A stretch of DNA of 41,934 nucleotides, from assembly GCA_036655895.1 (NCBI GenBank), contig JAVVPF010000028.1:1-41934 (forward strand). The letters run 5' to 3'. The notes beneath the pieces were generated by a model. It was not told the DNA's origin. It ran no database searches and saw only the letters and a list, made by a program, of their open reading frames with translations. Positions within the stretch are counted from its first letter, which is position 1, and every line of letters begins with the position of its first letter. This DNA comes from Cloacibacillus sp. (GTDB taxonomy: Bacteria; Synergistota; Synergistia; Synergistales; Synergistaceae). Positions 16,694 through 25,585 of the stretch are shown one piece after another. A program made the translations under genes and the position numbers.

Positions 16694-17128
16694 TTAGTCT
16701 AACTTCTCGGGCTGCTGCGCCGCGTGCGGATGCGCTTCGCCGGCGTATACCTTGAGCTTGCGGTACATGTCGCGGCCGAGCTTCGTCTTGGGAAGCATTC
16801 CCCAGATGACGCGCTCGATGAGCTGCTCGGGACGGCGCTCAAGCACCTGCTTGTATGTGAGCGTCTTAAGACCGCCGGGATGTCCGGTGTGCCTCTGGAT
16901 CGTCGACTGCGTCAGCTTTTTGCCTGTAAGGCCGACCTTAGCCGCGTTGATGATTATGACGAAATCGCCTGTGTCAACGTGGGGCGTATATGTGGGCTTG
17001 TGCTTTCCTGTAAGAATGCGTGCTGCCTCAACTGAGAGACGGCCAAGGTTCTTTTCTGAAGCGTCGAGTACATACCACTTGCGCTCGACTCCTTCACCTT
17101 TGGCCATGTAGGAACGTGTACCTATCAT
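16694..17128 (-). CDS. rplM: 50S ribosomal protein L13
   Basis: Large-subunit assembly protein. Recognised from [40 protein letters not shown], then [12 protein letters not shown] and the [26 protein letters not shown]-terminal region. 144 aa. GGAGGA lies 6 nt before the ATG at 17128. A 166-bp upstream region separates it from the nicotinate phosphoribosyltransferase gene and holds a long-range inverted repeat. Confidence 0.98.
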   Translation of the reverse strand: MIGTRSYMAKGEGVERKWYVLDASEKNLGRLSVEAARILTGKHKPTYTPHVDTGDFVIIINAAKVGLTGKKLTQSTIQRHTGHPGGLKTLTYKQVLERRPEQLIERVIWGMLPKTKLGRDMYRKLKVYAGEAHPHAAQQPEKLD

Positions 17129-17185
17129 GGATCTTCCTCCTTAAGAGAATGTTTCTTTAAATTTTTATTTTATATTTTTCCTAAA

Positions 17186-17259
17186 GCGTCTTGTTGCCTG
17201 CTTTCGTGCGGTCTGGCATACGCCCTCTCAAGAAGCATTGGGGCGGCCGCGAAAGACGC
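17186..17259 (-). promoter_or_regulatory. Possible structured 5' leader of rplM-rpsI
   Basis: GCGTCTT and AAGACGC (at 17186-17192 and 17253-17259) can close a 60-nt internal region that contains a further GCCC/GGGC pairing. An AT-rich stretch then leads to the rplM Shine-Dalgarno. L13 leaders that bind the protein are known in Bacilli; I cannot align this one to that family, and the promoter was not located. Confidence 0.3.
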
Positions 17260-17294
17260 CTGCCGAACAACGTGGGGGAAGGCCGGCAAGCGGG

Positions 17295-18338
17295 TTAGAG
17301 AACGCGTTTAAGTCTCGGGTTGGGGATGAGCCCCGGAAGGCGGCCGCGTTTTGCGACGGGTCTGCCGTCCACCATTTTGATGTCCATCGTCATATCGCGC
17401 TGAGCGCCGTTCGTTATGTAGCTTCCTACTCCGTAAACATCGGCTCCCGCCTCGTTCATTATCTTGATGCGTTCCGGAGTGAGGCCGCCGGTGGCGATTA
17501 TTTGTACTTTTTCAAAGCCGGCCTTGTCGAGCCTCCAGCGTATCTCGCGAACGAGATCGGGAGTCACGCCGCCGCGTTCGCCCGGCGTGTCCAGCCGAAT
17601 GCCGGAAAGCTTGCCGCCAAGCGCATCAGCCACGCGAAGCGTCTCTTCGGCTTCGTCTTTGAACGTGTCCACTAGCACTATTCTTGGTTCCTCCGCTGGC
17701 ACCTGAGCGTCGTAGAGCTTCGCGAGCTTGACAGTGTCGCCGACCATCAGAATGGCTGCGTGCGGAATAGTGCCTTTTGGTTCCTCACCGCAGAGCTTCG
17801 CGGCAAGTATGCAGCTCATCGCGCTGCATCCGGCGATCTTCGCCGCGCGCTCCATTACCGGCGCGATAGCCGGATGGACGTGGCGCGCTCCGAAGCAGAG
17901 GACGTTTCTTCCCGCAGCGGCCTCTACGCATTCTTTTGCGGCGGTGGCCCAGCCTGTTGACGAAGCGAGCATTCCAAGCAGCACCGTTTCGTAAAGCCCG
18001 AAGGAATCATAGGTACCTGTGATACGCATGAGCACCTCTTTGGGACCGAAGCTATCTCCCTCTTCAAGCGCCTCTACCTGAGGCGGGTCAGGAAGGCTGC
18101 GGAAGAGGTTCAGCACCTCTTCGGAGCCGGAAAAGGTTCCTTCCTTGCGCGTAAATACCTCAGCCGTCACCGGCGTCTCAAGCAGCCCCGCGGACCGGAG
18201 AACGTCGCGTGTCTTAAGGAAATATATGTCCGTCGTCCATCCCGTTAGTATCTCGTCGTGAGTAGCTGAAAAAAGCCGCCCCGGCGTCGGTTTGAACGAG
18301 GCAATATCCTTCTGGCTGTCTAAAGGTTTTACGGTCAT
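17295..18338 (-). CDS. pncB: Nicotinate phosphoribosyltransferase (short type)
   Basis: NAD salvage: nicotinate plus PRPP to nicotinate mononucleotide. Type II phosphoribosyltransferase barrel. N-terminal segment with ATHDEILTGWTTDIYFLKTRDVL, the catalytic-His-like region in FGARHVHPAIAPV, IRLDTPGERGGVTPD, and the phosphate-binding IIATGGLTPERIKIMNEAGADVYGVGSYI. At 347 aa it is the short form seen in archaea and many anaerobes. AGGGA precedes the ATG. It follows secG by 12 bp. Confidence 0.88.
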   Translation of the reverse strand: MTVKPLDSQKDIASFKPTPGRLFSATHDEILTGWTTDIYFLKTRDVLRSAGLLETPVTAEVFTRKEGTFSGSEEVLNLFRSLPDPPQVEALEEGDSFGPKEVLMRITGTYDSFGLYETVLLGMLASSTGWATAAKECVEAAAGRNVLCFGARHVHPAIAPVMERAAKIAGCSAMSCILAAKLCGEEPKGTIPHAAILMVGDTVKLAKLYDAQVPAEEPRIVLVDTFKDEAEETLRVADALGGKLSGIRLDTPGERGGVTPDLVREIRWRLDKAGFEKVQIIATGGLTPERIKIMNEAGADVYGVGSYITNGAQRDMTMDIKMVDGRPVAKRGRLPGLIPNPRLKRVL

Positions 18339-18350
18339 ATCATATCCCTG

Positions 18351-18578
18351 CTATCTGATGACGACCTGAATGATTGAGATGACCATGAATGCGCCTATGA
18401 GACAGGCGGTTATCTTGGTGAGCGCCGTCATGCGCTGCCATGTGCCGCCCATATCAGCCTGGGTGCCGCCTCCGCCGAAGGAGCCGGAGAATCCGCCGGT
18501 CTTTCTGTGCTGCATCATTACGACGGCGATTAGAGCTAAACAAACTAGGATGTGAAGTACACCAAAAATGGTTTTCAC
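18351..18578 (-). CDS. secG: Preprotein translocase subunit SecG
   Basis: Small two-helix subunit of the SecYEG translocon. Two hydrophobic helices (about residues 3-22 and 52-72) flank the typical loop MQHRKTGGFSGSFGGGG. The start is taken as GTG 18578: GGAGG lies 8 nt upstream of it, whereas the longest ORF would begin at a TTG that is itself next to the Shine-Dalgarno. This gives 75 aa, the usual SecG size. Confidence 0.93.
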   Translation of the reverse strand: MKTIFGVLHILVCLALIAVVMMQHRKTGGFSGSFGGGGTQADMGGTWQRMTALTKITACLIGAFMVISIIQVVIR

Positions 18579-18614
18579 AAGCCACACCTCCAAAATTTTC
18601 TAAATAAAAGGACA

Positions 18615-18633
18615 AAGGCGACTGCTTCGCCTT
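18615..18633 (-). terminator. Terminator after rdgB
   Basis: AAGGCGA (18615-18621) and TCGCCTT (18627-18633) form a 7-bp stem with a 5-nt loop. On the minus strand it is followed by TGTCCTTTTATTT. It lies just beyond the rdgB stop. Confidence 0.65.
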
Positions 18634-18640
18634 AGTAATT

Positions 18641-19246
18641 TTACATACTGCGTACAGCGTATGATTTTACCACAGAGACCAGCCTTTCGGCTATACCTTT
18701 TATCGCCTTTGCTCTATGAGAAATTTTATTTTTTATTTCGTCTCCAAGCTCGGCAAACGTTTTATCATATCCGTCCGGCACGAAGAGCGGATCGTACCCG
18801 AAGCCGGAGACCCCGGCGGGCGCGTCTGCTATGCTGCCGGGACAGTATTCCGTGATGGAAAGAGGTTCTTTTGCGTCGGGAAAGACGACGGCTATCGAAC
18901 AGGCAAACCGCGCAGCGCGGTCGTTCTTTCCTTCCATCTGGGCGGCAAGCCACAACATCCTGTCGCGGTCGCTGCCGTCTATTACGCGCGCGGAGTGGAT
19001 GCCCGGCGCGCCGTTAAGCGCGCGCACCTCGATGCCGCTGTCGTCCGCAAGCGCCGGAAGTCCGGTCGCAAGCGACCAGGCGCGGGCTTTGAGCAGGGCG
19101 TTTTCTAGATAGCTGTCTCCCGTCTCCTCCACTTCAAGAGGGGCCGGCATCTCTCCTCCAAAGAGAAGCTCTACGCCGCATGGCGAAAGCAGCTCGCGCA
19201 TTTCGTTATATTTGCCTCGGTTGCCGCTTGCCAATATCAGCAGCAT
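18641..19246 (-). CDS. rdgB: XTP/dITP diphosphatase (RdgB/HAM1 family)
   Basis: House-cleaning enzyme that hydrolyses non-canonical purine triphosphates to the monophosphate. Motifs: LILASGNRGKYNEMRELL (substrate loop), ADDSGIEVRALNGAPGIHSARV (metal-binding acids), FGYDPLFVPDG and NKISHRAKA. 201 aa. It overlaps rph by 10 bp. The rph-rdgB order is common in bacteria. Confidence 0.96.
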   Translation of the reverse strand: MLLILASGNRGKYNEMRELLSPCGVELLFGGEMPAPLEVEETGDSYLENALLKARAWSLATGLPALADDSGIEVRALNGAPGIHSARVIDGSDRDRMLWLAAQMEGKNDRAARFACSIAVVFPDAKEPLSITEYCPGSIADAPAGVSGFGYDPLFVPDGYDKTFAELGDEIKNKISHRAKAIKGIAERLVSVVKSYAVRSM

Positions 19247-20001
19247 TTGGCAAAGAGCGCCTTTTCTTCGTCGGTCAGTTCAAGCGCGTCGCGCTGTTTC
19301 TGCTGTATCTCGGAGATGCCGCTCCAACCCAAGTCGATTATTCCGGCAAGCTCCGCCATGGAGAAGGAACCGCCCTCTCCGGTGCCCTGCAGTTCGATGA
19401 AGTCACCCGCGCCGGTCATGACGAGGTTCGCGTCGACCTGAGCGGAAGAATCCTCTTCGTAGCAGAGGTCCAGCATCAAAAGGCTGGCCACTTTGCCGAC
19501 GCTCACCGCGGCTATCTGGTTTTTGAGCGGTATCCGGTCGAGCCATTTGTTGTCGCGCAGCCAGCGCATAGCGTCAAAGAGCGCGATGAAGCCGGCGGAT
19601 ATCGACGCGGTGCGTGTGCCGCCGTCCGCCTGCAAGACGTCGCAGTCTATTGTGATGGTGCGCTCGCCGAGCTTGTCAAGAGACACCGCGGCGCGCAGCG
19701 AGCGGCCTATGAGCCTCTGTATCTCGCTTGCACGCGGGTTGACCTTGCCGCGGCTGCTGTCGCGCAGCGAACGCTGATGCGTGGCGCGCGGGAGCATTGA
19801 ATATTCCGCAGTCACCCAGCCGCCGCCGTTGCCGCGCATGAAGGGCGGCACCTTTTCGTCGATGGAGGCGGTGCACAGCACATGCGTGTTGCCGCAGCGC
19901 ACGAGCGCAGAGCCTTCCGCATAACGGCTGACGCCGCGTTCAAACGTAAGAGTGCGGATCTGTTCAAGCGGTCTGCCGTCTAATCTTGGGCCGTACATCA
20001 T
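19237..20001 (-). CDS. rph: Ribonuclease PH
   Basis: Phosphorolytic 3'-5' exoribonuclease that trims tRNA 3' ends. Motifs: GRPLEQIRTLTFERGVSRYAEGSALV at the N-terminus, RSLRAAVSLDKLGERTITIDCDVLQADGGTRTASI, and GTGEGGSFSMAEL near the end. 254 aa. Two adjacent ATGs begin the frame; the first overlaps the GerMN gene stop (ATGA), and GGGAGGG lies 6 nt before it. Confidence 0.97.
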   Translation of the reverse strand: MMYGPRLDGRPLEQIRTLTFERGVSRYAEGSALVRCGNTHVLCTASIDEKVPPFMRGNGGGWVTAEYSMLPRATHQRSLRDSSRGKVNPRASEIQRLIGRSLRAAVSLDKLGERTITIDCDVLQADGGTRTASISAGFIALFDAMRWLRDNKWLDRIPLKNQIAAVSVGKVASLLMLDLCYEEDSSAQVDANLVMTGAGDFIELQGTGEGGSFSMAELAGIIDLGWSGISEIQQKQRDALELTDEEKALFAKCC

Positions 20002-20864
20002 TTGGAACCCTCCCAGGGCTTCGTGAGATCGACAGGATCTTTATCCTGTATCTCTTTGGAATTAGCGTAAAATTTTATTTTAGAAATCGGCTGGAAATTT
20101 GCAGAGACGGTCTTTACGAAGCCGTTCAGCACCTGCTGGGCCTTTGCCTTGCCTATGCCCTTTAACGAACTCTGGAACGCGGGCGGCATGTCAACATAGA
20201 GCCAGTCGCCGCTCTGGTACAGTCCCTGAGCGGATACCGCCGGATCCAGCAGCTTCATCTCTTTGAGGCTGTCGACGTACATGGAGAGGACCTTGCTTAT
20301 GTCCTCTTCGCGCGTATTTCCACGCGTTATCTCTATCTCGCGGCTCTTGAAAAGATCGCCGTCGGGAACGAAGATGACATATTTGACGCCGGTGGCGGCC
20401 GTTACGCTTTCGCCCTTTTCCGCCTCTTTGACCTCGCTGCCGCTTCCGTAGACGCTGCCTATGCGTTCTCCGCCCTTTTTATCGGACCAGCTGAAGAAAT
20501 AGTTGGCCGCAAGATAGCCGCCCGCGAACAGTATCGCCATGAGCGCTATCCACGCAAAGATACGAACTACCTTAGGCGCCTTTGACGACGGTTCTTCACG
20601 TTCTTCTTCCGGCTCTTCAAAATCGTCGTACCGCTTGCGGGAGTGTCCTCTGGGAACTGAGCGGCGCGCCGCCTCTTCCTCTTCCATCTCACGCTCGCGG
20701 AGGCTTTTTCTGACCTTTGGCGCGCGCGGCGCCTCATCGGCCTCCTCCGTTTCAGCGCGGCCGCCTTTCATAAAGCCTCTGCGGCTCACCGCGGGGTCGT
20801 CATAGTTGTCGTCTTTCCTGTCACGTATGACGAACTGGCGTTTTCTTCCATCAAAATCTTTCAT
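19998..20864 (-). CDS. GerMN-domain membrane protein
   Basis: Cytoplasmic, very charged N-terminus of about 97 residues (runs of E, R and K), one transmembrane helix at about 102-122 (IFAWIALMAILFAGGYLAANYFF core), then an extracytoplasmic GerMN domain (about 155-285; KYVIFVPDGDLFKSREIEITRG ... LYQSGDWLYVDMPPAF). GerMN domains occur in spore germination and in envelope proteins next to amidases; the function is not known biochemically. The start is ATG 20864, with GGAGG 7 nt upstream. It lies between an N-acetylmuramoyl-L-alanine amidase gene and rph, suggesting an envelope role. Confidence 0.8.
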   Translation of the reverse strand: MKDFDGRKRQFVIRDRKDDNYDDPAVSRRGFMKGGRAETEEADEAPRAPKVRKSLREREMEEEEAARRSVPRGHSRKRYDDFEEPEEEREEPSSKAPKVVRIFAWIALMAILFAGGYLAANYFFSWSDKKGGERIGSVYGSGSEVKEAEKGESVTAATGVKYVIFVPDGDLFKSREIEITRGNTREEDISKVLSMYVDSLKEMKLLDPAVSAQGLYQSGDWLYVDMPPAFQSSLKGIGKAKAQQVLNGFVKTVSANFQPISKIKFYANSKEIQDKDPVDLTKPWEGSK

Positions 20865-20896
20865 CAATAATCCTCCAGCATCGCGTGTATTGCGCT

Positions 20897-20925
20897 ATTG
20901 TTGCAAATGCGGCGCTTATAGTCAA
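20897..20925 (-). promoter_or_regulatory. Candidate promoter before the GerMN gene
   Basis: On the minus strand: TTGACT (20920-20925), 17-nt spacer, AACAAT (20897-20902), about 33 bp before the ATG. It lies between the amidase stop and the GerMN gene start. Confidence 0.35.
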
Positions 20926-20937
20926 GCTCCGCCGCCT

Positions 20938-22314
20938 TTACTTGTTTACCCTGTGTTCTTTTATGTACTGGACGACGCCTTGTGCTACGCTGCGCAGCAT
21001 CACCTCGCGGTACGAGGCCGAGTTGAGCTTGCGCGCCTCGGCGGCGTTCGTTATGTAGCCCATTTCAACGAGGACGGCGGGCATTGCCGCGCCGCGCAGC
21101 ACGAAGAAAGGCGCCTGCTTGACCTTGCGTATCGGAAGCCCCGCCGCTTTCCCCGCTTTGTGCAGCACTTCGGTGAGCGTCGTGCTTTCGTTTATTTTAT
21201 CGTTCTGCTGCATGTCGCCCAGTATCTTAAGCAGAAGCTGCGTCTTTTTATCCGCGCGCTGCGCGTCTTTAGCCGTGTCCATGCCGACGGAGATTTCCTT
21301 GTTTTCAGCAATGGCCAGGTTCAGCGCGTCGCGGTCCGACGGGGAGGCCATGATGTAGTATTCAAGCCCAGAGATATTTGAGCCGCCTTTGCCCATCGCG
21401 TTGCAGTGCAGGCTCAAAAAGACGTCGGCGTCGTTCTGGTTCGCAAAGGCGGTGCGTTCGGCCAGTTTCAGATAGACGTCGGTCTTTCGGGAGAGCCTTA
21501 CGTCTATTCCGTACTGGCGCAGTATCTCGCCAAGCTGCAGCGCGGCCTTGAGGTTGATGTCCTTTTCGCGCAGGTTGTTTGCGCCCGCTCCCGGGTCATG
21601 TCCGCCGTGCCCCGCGTCAACCACGACGACGGGACGTTCTTTTCCGGTAAACGCGGCCATTATCGGCTGCTGCGGCATTGAGGTCTCTTTTTCTTCAGCG
21701 GGAGGCGCCACTTTTACGACATCATTAGATTTAGGCGTCTGCTGCGCGATTACCTGCGCGGGCGGCTGGGCCGGTTGGACGACTGGCGCAGGCTGCTGAG
21801 GCGGAAGCTGGACCGTAGGCCTTGGCGGCGTTTGCGTCTCCTGCGCCGCTTGCTGCTGCGCGGCGGCGCCATCCGATGACGACGCCTTCCATTCAAAGGC
21901 CGCGGGCCGTCCCAGTGAGGCGAAGAAAAGGTTGAGCGCCTGAGTTACCGCCGCGCTTTCCACCCACCAGTGGCCGTCCGCTGCGCTTATCGGCACGGGA
22001 GAGCTTATTATCGTACCGGAGGCTCTCACGACGTTAGAGGCGTTCCAGACCTCTATCTTTTTGCCGTCCAGCGTTATGGCGAATGTTCCGGGGACCTCTT
22101 TTGAAAGAAGTCCAAGCGCGGAGGCCACCTGATCGAAGGCTGCCTCTTGGACGGCTCCGTTTTTACGCACCAAGATGTCGCCTTTTTTTACCTCGCCGTT
22201 CCACAAAGAAAGCGTATCCGCGGCGCAGGCGGACGAGGCGGCAAAGACGGCGCACAAAGCAAGCAGCAGCACCGCTAGCCTTGCGGCTTTATTAATTACC
22301 CGCAATGACAACAT
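20938..22314 (-). CDS. N-acetylmuramoyl-L-alanine amidase (Amidase_3), secreted
   Basis: Zinc amidase that cleaves the glycan-peptide bond of peptidoglycan. Signal peptide in residues 1-31 (LAVLLLALCAVFAASSACAA). An N-terminal domain of about 110 residues resembles the copper-amine-oxidase-like stalk domain (DILVRKNGAVQEAAFDQVASALG). A Pro/Gln-rich linker (about 160-205) leads to the catalytic domain from about 228: VVDAGHGGHDPGA (H236), REKDINL (Glu), SLHCN (His) and the catalytic Glu in LVEMGYITN. 458 aa. It overlaps pmbA by 23 bp. Likely periplasmic and involved in cell separation. Confidence 0.92.
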   Translation of the reverse strand: MLSLRVINKAARLAVLLLALCAVFAASSACAADTLSLWNGEVKKGDILVRKNGAVQEAAFDQVASALGLLSKEVPGTFAITLDGKKIEVWNASNVVRASGTIISSPVPISAADGHWWVESAAVTQALNLFFASLGRPAAFEWKASSSDGAAAQQQAAQETQTPPRPTVQLPPQQPAPVVQPAQPPAQVIAQQTPKSNDVVKVAPPAEEKETSMPQQPIMAAFTGKERPVVVVDAGHGGHDPGAGANNLREKDINLKAALQLGEILRQYGIDVRLSRKTDVYLKLAERTAFANQNDADVFLSLHCNAMGKGGSNISGLEYYIMASPSDRDALNLAIAENKEISVGMDTAKDAQRADKKTQLLLKILGDMQQNDKINESTTLTEVLHKAGKAAGLPIRKVKQAPFFVLRGAAMPAVLVEMGYITNAAEARKLNSASYREVMLRSVAQGVVQYIKEHRVNK

Positions 22315-23653
22315 TTTCCACCACCAACGCGGGAGAGGCCGTAGAACCTGAAAATTTCAGCTCCGAGGCCGCCGCCGTAATATTTTTTATAAACAGAAGC
22401 AGGTTCGAGGCCATTGTGACGCCGCTCACCGGAGTGGTCAGCTCGCCGTTTTCGATGCGCAGCCCCTTCGCTCCTATCGAAAAATCCCCGCTTATCGGGT
22501 CTATCGTGTGAAGGCCCATGAACTCCGTCACGTACATGCCGTTTTTGACGCGGCTCATAAGCTGGCTTTCGCTCTCCGCGCCCGGCTCAAGTATGAGGTT
22601 CGTCACGCCTACGTCCGGCAGCGACGACATTCCGCGCGCGCAGTTGCCAGTCGATTTTGTTCCGTCTTTTGCCGCGTATTGGAGATTATATAAAAAGGCG
22701 TTCGCCACGCCGTTCTTTATAAGTTCCGTCTTCTGCGTCGGCACTCCCTCGGAATCCCATGACGAACTGCCAGGCTTCCACGGGATGCGTCCGTTGTCTG
22801 TGAGGCTGACGCACGAAGAGGCTACAATTTCGCCAAGACGCCCCTTCATCATTGAACGTCCGCGCAAGACGTCGGAGGCGCAGAAAAGTCCTCCAAGCAC
22901 ATCTACTATCGCGCAGGCGGCCTCTGGCTCTATCATTATCGTGTAGCCGCCGGTGGGGAGCGGACGCCCGCCAAGCGCCGCCGTCGTATCACGCACGGCG
23001 CGCGCGGCGGTCTTTAGCGTGTCCAGCTCAAATAGGCGCATTCCGTCCATGCCGTAACCGCCCATTTCGGTGGAGTCTCCCGCCTGAGCGAGCACGAGCA
23101 GGCCGCAGCTTGCGCTGGAACCGCTCTCCCATCCCGCAAGCCCCTTTGAGGTTGCAAAAAACGAAGCGCCGCGTCCGTCGCGCCACGAGGCGGAACGGAC
23201 GGAGATTATCCTTTTGTCCGCGGCACGCGCCGCCTCCGTCATCTCCATGCAGTGCTTCATGCGCTGCGCGTGCGTTATCTCGGCGATGGCGGGGTCTTCC
23301 TCTTCCAGCTCATCGACGCGCACGAGCGGCCCGTCGTAGAGCAGCACGCCTTCGTCAGGTTCGGAGAGCCGCGCGTTGTGCAGGCTCCATTCTACAAGTT
23401 CATCGACGGAGGCCGAATCCAGCCGGCTGCCGTAGGCTATTCCCTGTCTTCCGTCTGAAAATATAGTTCTTATGCCAAGCCCTGAAGAGGTGCCGGAGGT
23501 GCATTCCTCTATCTCTCCGTCCTTCAGCGCGAGGCCGCAGCCGCTGCCCTCGCTGTAGAGCACGTCCGCGCCGGACGCGCCCTTTTTAAGAGCGGCGCAA
23601 AGAGCGTGCGCGGCGAGCGCCTCTACGCAGCCGCGTTCCATGAATGCCGGCAC
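22292..23653 (-). CDS. pmbA: PmbA/TldE-like protein of the TldD/PmbA family
   Basis: Member of the TldD/TldE peptidase family. TldD carries an HExxxH metal motif and TldE/PmbA does not; I see no HExxxH here, so this is the TldE/PmbA type. Family features: GLGIRTIFSDGRQGIAYGSRLD near the N-terminus, TGGYTIMIEPEAACAIVDVLGGLFCASDVLRGRS mid-protein, and TGNCARGMSSLPDVGVTNLILEPG. 453 aa. The start may be GTG 23653 (overlapping the aldolase stop) or ATG 23641; neither has a clear Shine-Dalgarno. A TldD partner gene is not in the window. Confidence 0.88.
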   Translation of the reverse strand: MPAFMERGCVEALAAHALCAALKKGASGADVLYSEGSGCGLALKDGEIEECTSGTSSGLGIRTIFSDGRQGIAYGSRLDSASVDELVEWSLHNARLSEPDEGVLLYDGPLVRVDELEEEDPAIAEITHAQRMKHCMEMTEAARAADKRIISVRSASWRDGRGASFFATSKGLAGWESGSSASCGLLVLAQAGDSTEMGGYGMDGMRLFELDTLKTAARAVRDTTAALGGRPLPTGGYTIMIEPEAACAIVDVLGGLFCASDVLRGRSMMKGRLGEIVASSCVSLTDNGRIPWKPGSSSWDSEGVPTQKTELIKNGVANAFLYNLQYAAKDGTKSTGNCARGMSSLPDVGVTNLILEPGAESESQLMSRVKNGMYVTEFMGLHTIDPISGDFSIGAKGLRIENGELTTPVSGVTMASNLLLFIKNITAAASELKFSGSTASPALVVENVVIAGN

Positions 23654-24687
23654 TATTTAAGCACCGTAAGGACGATGTCCGCCGCGCGTTCAATGTCGTC
23701 GCGGTCGATGTCTATGTGCGTCACAAAACGAACACGGCGCGGCTCTATGGCCTCGGTGAGAAGCCCGCGCGCCTCGCAGCGCGCTACAAAGTCGGCGTCG
23801 GAGGGCTGTCCGTCCGTGAGCGGGAAGAATACCATATTTGTCATATTTGGGGTGTTCTCAACTGCGACGCCGCCCGCTTTCAGCGTTTCCGCGAAGAGCT
23901 TCGCGTTTGCGTGGTCGTCCGCAAGGCGCGCTACGTTGTTTTTCAGCGCGTAAAGGCCGGCGGCCGCCGCGATCCCCACCTGACGCTGCGCTCCGCCCAA
24001 ACGTTTGCGCCATTTTTTCGCGCGTTCAATGAAGTCGTGCGAGCCGCAGAGCATAGAGCCAAGAGGCGCTCCAAGGCCCTTTGAGAGGCAGAACTGCACG
24101 GAATCGACTTCGTCCGCAAAGAGGCGCACGTCGACGCCGTAATAGACCGCCGCGTTGAAAAGGCGCGCTCCGTCAAGATGCACATGAAAGCCGAGGCGTT
24201 TGCCCTCGCGCGCCGCCGCCGCGAATTTTTCAGGAGAGACGGCTATGCCGCCCGTGTAGTTATGAGTGTTTTCAAGCGCCAGTATCGTCGTGTCGGCGTG
24301 ATGGATGTTTCCGTCCGCGCGGCTTGACTTCGCTATGTCCTCCGGGGACGGCACGCCGTCTCCGTCGTCAAGCGAATAGGGACAGAGCCCCGCGACGGCG
24401 GATAGGCCGCCCACCTCGGAGTTCCAGACGTGCGAACGTCTGCCGCAGAGGATGCTTTCACCGTGTCTTCCCGCGGTGGCGAAGGCGAGCAGGTTGCCCA
24501 TCGTTCCTGAGCAGGCGAATATCGCCGCCTCTTTGCCGGTCGCCTCGGCCGCGTATTTTGAAAGCGCGTTCGACGAAGGGTCGTCGCCGAAGATGTCGTC
24601 CCCGACCTCCGCGCAGGCAATGACCTTCCTCATTTCGTCACTTGGCCTTGTAACCGTATCGCTTCTAAAATCCATTATTTTATGCAT
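23653..24687 (-). CDS. ltaE: Low-specificity L-threonine aldolase
   Basis: PLP enzyme splitting threonine or allo-threonine into glycine and acetaldehyde. Motifs: MDFRSDTVTRPSDEMR, GDDIFGDDPSSNALSKYAAE, HLDGARLFNAAV, and the PLP lysine K203 in FCLSKGLGAPLGSMLCG. 344 aa. AGGAGG lies 8 nt before the ATG. A plausible promoter (CTTACA, 16 nt, TATAAA; 24711-24738, minus strand) lies just upstream, so it may head the transcript continuing through pmbA and the amidase. Confidence 0.93.
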   Translation of the reverse strand: MHKIMDFRSDTVTRPSDEMRKVIACAEVGDDIFGDDPSSNALSKYAAEATGKEAAIFACSGTMGNLLAFATAGRHGESILCGRRSHVWNSEVGGLSAVAGLCPYSLDDGDGVPSPEDIAKSSRADGNIHHADTTILALENTHNYTGGIAVSPEKFAAAAREGKRLGFHVHLDGARLFNAAVYYGVDVRLFADEVDSVQFCLSKGLGAPLGSMLCGSHDFIERAKKWRKRLGGAQRQVGIAAAAGLYALKNNVARLADDHANAKLFAETLKAGGVAVENTPNMTNMVFFPLTDGQPSDADFVARCEARGLLTEAIEPRRVRFVTHIDIDRDDIERAADIVLTVLK

Positions 24688-24710
24688 TGTAAAAACCTCC
24701 TCAATTATTT

Positions 24711-24738
24711 TTTATAAGACAATCAGTCAATTTGTAAG
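24711..24738 (-). promoter_or_regulatory. Candidate promoter for the threonine aldolase operon
   Basis: Minus strand: CTTACA (24733-24738), 16-nt spacer, TATAAA (24711-24716), ending about 24 bp before the ATG at 24687. Confidence 0.45.
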
Positions 24739-24760
24739 CGCGCGCTGATGGCGCGCATGA

Positions 24761-25585
24761 TCAGCGGCTTTCCAGCCTGGCCCACGGCAGCAGCGCGTCG
24801 CCGACCGCTATGCCAAGGTCTATCTCAGGACGGTTCGCTCCGTGAAAATCGGAGCCGGCCGTCGTGTATAGCCCAAATTTTGCGGCGAGCGCTAGATGGC
24901 TCATCGTAAGTTCGGGAGCGTTGGCCCCGTACACGGCCTCAAGCCCCCAGAGCCCCGCCGCTTTGAGCCTCGCAAGCAGCGCGTCCATCGCCGCGTCGTT
25001 CAGCCTACACTGCGCGGGATGCGCGAGCACGGCGACGCCGCCCGCCTCTCGTATGAGCGAGATGCACTCCTCAGCCGAGAGCCTGACGCGCGGAACGTAG
25101 GCCGCACCGTTTCTGTCCAGATATTTGATGAAGGCCATACCCACAGTCGGCACATAGCCCTTTTGGACCATGAGCCGCGCAATGTGCGGACGCGCCACCA
25201 CCTCGCCGCCGGAAATTTTTTCCACTTCGTCTATTTCTATATCAAAGCCAAGCGCGTGCAGGTTGGCGCATATTTTGACGTTTCTGTTGTTGCGGCAGTC
25301 CCTTACCTCGGAAAGCCTTCCCTCAAGCGCCGCGCTCCCCGGCCTTATCCTGTATCCCAGGATGTGAAGCGTGTAAGGCGCCTCCGCCGAAAGCTCTACG
25401 CCGCACAGGCCGCGGACGCCCTCCTTCCGGCAGGCCTGCATAAACCGCGCAAGCCCCGAGGTGGTGTCGTGGTCAGTCAGAGCAAGCAGCGAAAGCCCGC
25501 GCTTCGCGGCGGCTGAGGCAAGTCTTTCAGGCGCGTAGGTTCCGTCAGAACAGGTGCTGTGGACGTGCATATCTATCATACGCAT
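24761..25585 (-). CDS. PHP-domain phosphoesterase (TrpH/YciV-like)
   Basis: Trinuclear-metal PHP hydrolase; characterised relatives are 3',5'-nucleotide bisphosphate phosphatase or 5'-3' exoribonuclease (RNase AM). Metal motifs: MIDMHVHSTCSDG (H7, H9), LTDHDTTSG, VLAHPAQC and GSDFHG. An inserted alpha domain sits at about residues 95-160. 274 aa. The ATG shares a base with the preceding GAF gene stop (TAATG); a second ATG is at codon 3. Last gene of a three-gene minus-strand operon. Confidence 0.88.
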   Translation of the reverse strand: MRMIDMHVHSTCSDGTYAPERLASAAAKRGLSLLALTDHDTTSGLARFMQACRKEGVRGLCGVELSAEAPYTLHILGYRIRPGSAALEGRLSEVRDCRNNRNVKICANLHALGFDIEIDEVEKISGGEVVARPHIARLMVQKGYVPTVGMAFIKYLDRNGAAYVPRVRLSAEECISLIREAGGVAVLAHPAQCRLNDAAMDALLARLKAAGLWGLEAVYGANAPELTMSHLALAAKFGLYTTAGSDFHGANRPEIDLGIAVGDALLPWARLESR

